Origin: JBGPIK01 sp041484845
Lineage (GTDB): Bacteria; Desulfobacterota; Binatia; UBA9968
Direction: 5' to 3'
Length of the DNA: 9,898 nucleotides
Assembly (NCBI GenBank): GCA_041484845.1
Contig: JBGPIK010000256.1
Coordinates: forward strand, 1-9,898
Shown here: in pieces, positions 7,133 through 9,898 of the stretch
Layout of the letters: every line of letters starts with the position of its first letter
Numbering within the stretch: position 1 is the first letter of the stretch
The notes under the pieces: generated by a model
What the model was told of the DNA's origin: nothing
Seen by the model: only the letters and a program-made list of their open reading frames with translations
Databases searched by the model: none
Made by a program: the position numbers and the translations under genes

Positions 7133-7156
7133 AATTCTGCTTCGCAAAATTTGGTG
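7128..7156 (+). repeat. Inverted repeat beginning in the ssrA 3' end
   Basis: CACCAAATT (7128-7136) is the exact reverse complement of AATTTGGTG (7148-7156). Inside, TGC and GCA pair around TTC, with one C-A mismatch. The left arm includes the discriminator and CCA end of tmRNA. It has no T-run after it, so it is not a canonical terminator. It could be a processing or 3'-end stabilising hairpin, or a scar of insertion at ssrA. Confidence 0.6.
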
Positions 7157-7250
7157 CCCCGAGCTTGTCGAGGGGCTCTCGGTTTATGTAGATTTCTGAA
7201 TTTCGACTCGCACAAACCACTCGCTCATGGCCCTTCGGCTGATCTCAGGG
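7156..7250 (+). repeat. Inverted pair of REP-like elements (REPIN/BIME-like)
   Basis: On the minus strand 7176-7157 reads CCCCTCGACAAGCTCGGGGC without its leading G. On the plus strand 7231-7250 reads CCCTTCGGCTGATCTCAGGG. The two match in the pattern CCC-TCG-C-CTC-GGG and are in opposite orientation, 54 nt apart. Each can form a small imperfect hairpin. Sequences of the CCTTCGACAAGCTCAGG type are widespread repetitive extragenic elements in bacterial genomes, from general knowledge. Whether this family is repeated in this genome cannot be seen here. Confidence 0.45.
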
Positions 7251-7301
7251 CAGGCAGGCCACCGAATCCACCCAATATAATTTTCCAGGCGAATGGTCCC
7301 G

Positions 7302-7608
7302 ATGTACTCTGTCTATATCCTTCGGTGTGCCGACGATAGCTTCTATAGTAGGGTCGACACGGGATCTGAATGAGCGTGTGAAGACCCACAACGCCGGCCG
7401 TGGTGCCGCATACGCGTTCAAGCATCGTCCACTCTATCTAGTGTATTCCGAGGTGTTCGACACGGAAACTGCGGCTGTTACCCGTGAGCGGCAGCTCAAG
7501 CGCTGGAGCCACAAAAAGAAACAGGCGCTGGTCGATGCAAATATTAGAGGCTTGAAGCACCTGATCAAGAGCCGTTCGCAGATGGCCAACGCCCCGTTCC
7601 GCTCATAA
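7302..7608 (+). pseudogene. GIY-YIG nuclease-domain gene broken by a +1 frameshift
   Basis: Translation from ATG 7302 gives MYSVYILRCADDSFY, the start of a URI/YhbQ-type single-domain GIY-YIG protein, then leaves the frame. Removing one base near 7347 (TTCTAT-A-GTAGGG) restores SFYVGSTRDLNERVKTHNAG and continues to TAA 7606-7608. The restored protein would be 101 residues, the usual size. It would have the VYI and YVG motifs, the conserved Arg in LNERVKTHN and the Glu in RERQLKRW. Single-domain members are putative nucleases of mostly unknown role and occur in many copies in some genomes. The break could be a true mutation, a sequencing error or, less likely, programmed frameshifting. It lies directly after a pair of REP-like sequences and ssrA. 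The ribosome-binding site is weak. Confidence 0.85.
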
Positions 7609-7643
7609 CTGAGGTGCGCTTACGTGGAGAGCCCACAAGAAAA

Positions 7644-7732
7644 GGCAAATCCGGCAAGTCGACCTGGGGGAGATAGGGGTATCTATGGCACGAAAAAAGA
7701 GCTTGAAAGTCTGGCAAATCTGGCACGTCGAG
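7644..7732 (+). repeat. Imperfect short direct repeat
   Basis: GGCAAATCCGGCAAGTCGAC at 7644-7663 recurs as GGCAAATCTGGCACGTCGAG at 7713-7732, with 17 of 20 positions identical and 69 nt between starts. The second copy lies inside the small ORF at 7685. It may be a remnant of a longer array, but only two copies are present. Confidence 0.5.
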
Positions 7733-7987
7733 TTTAAGCGACGGGCGTCTCGGCGTGGTGATGGCGACCATCGCTGTTATCAGATTATTGCTCGCCTGGT
7801 TCGTGGGGAAAAGAACCATTGGGTTGCAGTCGATACAACGGCCAATCCGCCGATGTGGGCATCCTTTGCCGTGTTCGATGATTATGGTCGCGAAGTCGAG
7901 CCGGACAAGACTGTGTCGAGAGCGCTGTCGAAGCGATGTTTGCACAAATGTTTTTTCAAAACACGCAGCCTGCAAGAGGACGTATGA
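7685..7987 (+). CDS. Hypothetical small protein, unrecognised
   Basis: A 100-residue ORF that I do not recognise. It starts MARKKSLKVWQIWHVEFKRR, is basic at the N-terminus and has a central hydrophilic-mixed stretch (IIARLVRGEKNHWVAVDTTA, then MWASFAVFDDYGREVEPDKT). It ends with a Cys/Lys-rich segment (SKRCLHKCFFKTRSLQEDV). There is no signal peptide or clear membrane helix. AGGGG at 7675-7679, 5 nt before the ATG, supports translation. Against it, the first residues overlap a short direct repeat, and a longer antisense frame runs through the region. It ends 53 nt before the HNH-HIT gene and could be co-transcribed with it. Confidence 0.4.
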   Translation: MARKKSLKVWQIWHVEFKRRASRRGDGDHRCYQIIARLVRGEKNHWVAVDTTANPPMWASFAVFDDYGREVEPDKTVSRALSKRCLHKCFFKTRSLQEDV

Positions 7988-8040
7988 GAATCGTTTATGG
8001 TTGTAGTTGTCAGCGTGCCTGACCGGTGGAAGGTGTATCC

Positions 8041-8670
8041 ATGACACGCCTAGAGGGCACGCCAGGCATTTCTGGCAATCTCCGCTACACCGTGCTCAAA
8101 CGTGCGGGATTTCACTGTGAACTCTGTGGGGTCTCGGCAGATGAACGTGCTTTAGAGGTCGAGCACATCTTGCCTAGGAAACACGGTGGGTCCGACGAGC
8201 TTGAAAACCTCCTGGCGCTATGTTGGAAGTGCAGTGCAGATAAAGGTGCAGGCGATAACACTGACTTTAGAAAAATCAGAGAAAGCTACGGTGTCCGAAA
8301 GGAGGGATGCCGTTTCTGCGAAGTCATAGCGGCACCAGTGGGTTCCAATGCTCTCTGTTATGCGATACGTGACGGAAACCCCGTGACACCTCTTCACACG
8401 CTTATCATTCCACAGCGGCACGTTGAAAGTTTCTTTGACCTTCATGGCGGGGAGCGAAACGCACTCTTTGCGCTACTGGACGAGATGAAATCGGACATCC
8501 AACAAAAGGACGGGACGGTCGAGGGTTTCAACATTGGGGTCAATAACGGTGAAGCGGCCGGCCAGTCAGTGCCTCATGTCCACGTCCACTTGATTCCACG
8601 CCGTCGCGGGGACGTTGAGAGTCCACGTGGGGGCGTTCGTGGAGTCATACCAAGGAAAGCAAGCTATTGA
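8041..8670 (+). CDS. HNH nuclease-HIT hydrolase two-domain protein
   Basis: A 209-residue protein with two catalytic domains. Residues ~14-70 form an HNH fold: Cys26-x-x-Cys29 and Cys61-x-x-Cys64 as a zinc site, EVEHILPRKHGGSDELENL with His42 and Asn56, then DKG. The residue before His42 is Glu where Asp is usual, and Ser65 replaces the common Asn. Residues ~90-206 form a complete HIT domain. It begins CRFCEV (Cys90, Cys93), continues PLHTLIIPQRH, and carries the catalytic triad HVHVH (179-183, His181 the expected nucleophile) followed by LIPRRRGDVESPRGGVRGVIP. HIT proteins hydrolyse or transfer nucleotidyl groups; HNH proteins cut nucleic acid. ATG 8041 has GGAAGG 7 nt upstream, so it is preferred over GTG 8026. 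The natural substrate is unknown. A nucleic-acid repair or defence role is inference. Confidence 0.93.
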   Translation: MTRLEGTPGISGNLRYTVLKRAGFHCELCGVSADERALEVEHILPRKHGGSDELENLLALCWKCSADKGAGDNTDFRKIRESYGVRKEGCRFCEVIAAPVGSNALCYAIRDGNPVTPLHTLIIPQRHVESFFDLHGGERNALFALLDEMKSDIQQKDGTVEGFNIGVNNGEAAGQSVPHVHVHLIPRRRGDVESPRGGVRGVIPRKASY

Positions 8671-8769
8671 CATTCATCTATGCAAGCCTGGCCCTACTCG
8701 TCGTCCATCTCCCACCACACGCTGGTACTAGATTCGCAATGGGTCAATCCAACTAATGAGGAGACGTGA

Positions 8770-9414
8770 ATGGAAATCGCTCTTTACTACGCCCCCAATA
8801 CCTGCGCCCTCGCTCCCTGTGTCACGCTGACCGAAGCGGGCGCCGACTTCGAGGTCAGGCCGCTTAATTTCCGCAAGCGGCAGAATTTCACGCCCGAGTA
8901 TCTGAAGATAAACCCAAAGCACAAAGTCCCTGCGCTTGTGGTCGACGGCAAGATATTGACCGAGAACGTCGCTATCCATCAATGGGTCCATCGAACCTTC
9001 CCCGACGCGAAGATCCTGCCCGCCGATCCGTGGGACGAGTTGCAGGCGATCTCGCTACACGGCTGGTGCGCCAGCGGCATCCACCCCTATCTGAGCCGGA
9101 TCAACAACCCGCCCAAGGTCTGCGACGCCACGGGCGCGTCCGCCAGCGTGATCAAGTTCGCGACCGAAGGTCTGTTCGAGAACTTCCGGATCGCCGACGA
9201 TTTGCTCGCCGGGCGTGACTACTTCTTCGACCATTTCACTGCCCCGGACGCGCATTTCTTTTGGTGTTGCCGCCGCGCCACCCAGTTGGAGGTGGACCTT
9301 TCAGGCTTCCCCAACGTCACCGCGCATTTCAAGCGCATGCAGGAGCGCCCGAGCGTTAAGAAGCTGCTCGCCTACGAGAAGGAAGTGAATGAAGGGTTTG
9401 CCAAAACGGCCTAA
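8770..9414 (+). CDS. Glutathione S-transferase family protein (beta-class-like)
   Basis: A 214-residue GST-fold protein. The N-terminal thioredoxin-like domain (about 1-80) begins MEIALYYAPNTCALAPCVTL. Cys12 aligns with the catalytic Cys10 of beta-class bacterial GSTs (the pattern YxPGACSLAP). KINPKHKVPAL contains the cis-proline (Pro54). ILTENVAIHQWV supplies the glutathione-binding Glu65, with Asn66 in place of the usual Ser. The helical C-terminal domain runs from about 90 and ends normally (FKRMQERPSVKKLLAYEKE). GAGGAG at 8758-8763 is a good ribosome-binding site. Its role may be conjugation or peroxide/xenobiotic detoxification; the substrate is unknown. Codons end in G or C much more often than in the kinase or panBC genes, which hints at a different origin. 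It stands alone, 99 nt after the HNH-HIT gene. Confidence 0.93.
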   Translation: MEIALYYAPNTCALAPCVTLTEAGADFEVRPLNFRKRQNFTPEYLKINPKHKVPALVVDGKILTENVAIHQWVHRTFPDAKILPADPWDELQAISLHGWCASGIHPYLSRINNPPKVCDATGASASVIKFATEGLFENFRIADDLLAGRDYFFDHFTAPDAHFFWCCRRATQLEVDLSGFPNVTAHFKRMQERPSVKKLLAYEKEVNEGFAKTA

Positions 9415-9427
9415 GTGAGTTGCGCAG

Positions 9428-9449
9428 GCTCACGCAGCGCTGCGTAAGC
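9428..9449 (+). terminator. Palindromic hairpin after the GST gene
   Basis: ACGCAGCGCTGCGT (9432-9445) is a perfect 14-nt palindrome, extended by GCT and AGC after one mismatch on each side. It begins 14 nt after the GST stop codon. There is no T-run, so it could be a weak terminator, a transcript-stabilising hairpin or a dyad binding site. Confidence 0.35.
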
Positions 9450-9661
9450 GCCCGGCTTGAATCACGGATCGAACGGCGTTCTTTGATCATGGACCCGCTG
9501 GGGCTTCTCTGAAGATTGTCAAAAAATGAATGGTCTGACCAGCGGCTTCCACCGTTGTGCTTCGATGATAGACCTGACCCTTAGCTTTGCTTCCGCAAGC
9601 GTAAAAAATTGGGGTGCCGTTTTCCTCGCCTGCGTGGCGCAAGGGCAAGAATAAATAATCA

Positions 9662-9727
9662 AATGTCTGACACCTACTTCGACACCTACTTCAATGTCTG
9701 ACACCTACTTCGACACCTACTTCAATG
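9662..9727 (+). repeat. Perfect 31-bp tandem repeat, two copies plus 4 bp
   Basis: The unit is AATGTCT followed by two copies of GACACCTACTTC. It occurs at 9662-9692 and 9693-9723 without a mismatch, and AATG of a third unit follows. Each unit therefore contains an internal 12-bp duplication. The TGTCTGACACC core resembles short repeats often found near REP-associated transposases, from memory and not verified. No transposase gene is present here. Confidence 0.9.
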
Positions 9728-9809
9728 GCGAAGCATTGACGCTATTCTGCGGGCTTGATTGGAGCTGAACTTGACAGATCAGACGGCGGCGAATACGCTC
9801 CCTCCTCGG

Positions 9810-9884
9810 GATCGGCAGAACCGTAGAATCCATTAATTCAACGCGGTCCCGACGTGCCGGTGGACGGTTCTGATATAACCGATC
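9810..9884 (+). repeat. Interrupted inverted repeat
   Basis: GATCGGCAGAACCGT (9810-9824) is matched on the right by ACGGTTCTG (9864-9872) and CCGATC (9879-9884), which together complete its reverse complement with a 6-nt insert, ATATAA. All 15 positions pair. The arms are 39 nt apart. The right arm overlaps a promoter-like extended -10, suggesting an operator pair, a leader structure or the end of a mobile element. Confidence 0.6.
9871..9879 (+). promoter_or_regulatory. Extended -10 promoter motif
   Basis: TGATATAAC matches TGnTATAAT at 8 of 9 positions. No convincing -35 lies 16-18 nt upstream, as is common for extended -10 promoters. It would drive a gene beyond the right edge. The motif sits inside the interrupted inverted repeat. 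Confidence 0.35.
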
Positions 9885-9898
9885 GTATTATGAGAAGA

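Larger units (their letters stand above)
9415..9898. other. Gene-free tail with repeats and a possible promoter
   Basis: No credible coding sequence was found in this 484-nt stretch. It contains a palindrome just after the GST gene, a 31-bp tandem duplication, a long interrupted inverted repeat and an extended -10 motif pointing out of the window, each listed separately. The section 9570-9660 has only short imperfect hairpins such as CGCC-TGCGT-GGCG at 9627-9639. A 61-codon antisense frame crosses the tandem repeat and looks non-coding. Confidence 0.6.

Noticed and set aside
7565..8047. Antisense 160-codon frame
   Set aside because: The translation has repeat-derived PDLPDF/DLPDLP stretches and no domain. 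It overlaps the ends of three plus-strand frames.
8667..8672. Perfect TTGACA as a GST promoter
   Set aside because: No acceptable -10 box occurs 16-18 nt downstream (GGCCCT region), so it is likely coincidental at the end of the HNH-HIT gene.
8680..8769. 29-codon ORF ending directly at the GST start
   Set aside because: It has no ribosome-binding site and unremarkable composition. The abutting stop is probably chance, though a leader peptide is not excluded.
9519..9704. Antisense 61-codon frame
   Set aside because: Its start region is translated tandem repeat (EVGVEVGV), and no ribosome-binding site or domain is visible.
9662..9727. CRISPR array
   Set aside because: The 31-bp units are directly contiguous with no spacers, and no cas genes are present.
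9771..9799. TTGACA with TACGCT as a promoter
   Set aside because: The -35 is perfect but the -10 matches only 3 of 6 positions. The extended -10 at 9871 is a better candidate.
7133..9898. Second copy of the ssrA 3' end as an att site
   Set aside because: Reading through the region, I found no repeat of the T-arm/acceptor sequence.

Overview
All confidently called genes read on the + strand. The organism looks like a free-living Gram-negative bacterium. It has an outer-membrane efflux lipoprotein with a clear lipobox, and a deoxynucleoside kinase placed beside panB-panC, an arrangement I associate with deltaproteobacterial and related lineages. The tmRNA tag (most likely ADNFEYALAA) is of an ordinary bacterial type. 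The lineage cannot be fixed from this window alone.

Region 1 (1-2956) is the distal end of a drug-export operon. It holds the C-terminal end of one ABC-2 permease, a complete second ABC-2 permease 1 nt downstream, and a NodT/OprM-type outer-membrane channel lipoprotein. The ATPase and the membrane-fusion protein expected for such a tripartite exporter would lie upstream, outside the window.

Region 2 (3094-6675) is housekeeping. A deoxynucleoside kinase is followed by panB and panC (the first and last dedicated steps to pantothenate, hence coenzyme A), a DUF502 membrane protein and smpB. From panC to smpB the genes are nearly touching or overlap. A strong intrinsic-terminator-like hairpin sits just upstream of the panB Shine-Dalgarno sequence and may separate or attenuate transcription there. 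A complete ssrA (tmRNA, 6779-7132) with its own promoter follows smpB, so both trans-translation components are adjacent.

Region 3 (7133-9898) starts exactly at the 3' end of ssrA and looks accessory. It holds a hairpin that begins in the ssrA CACCA end, an inverted pair of REP-like sequences, a GIY-YIG nuclease gene broken by a one-base frameshift, a small unrecognised ORF, a two-domain HNH nuclease-HIT hydrolase protein, and a beta-class-like glutathione S-transferase. A 484-nt gene-free tail carries a palindrome, a perfect 31-bp tandem duplication and a long interrupted inverted repeat overlapping an extended -10 promoter motif. No integrase and no second copy of the ssrA 3' end were seen, so an integrated island is only a hypothesis. 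The most unusual items are the HNH-HIT fusion, the terminator placed against the panB ribosome-binding site, and the REP-like pair next to the broken GIY-YIG gene.
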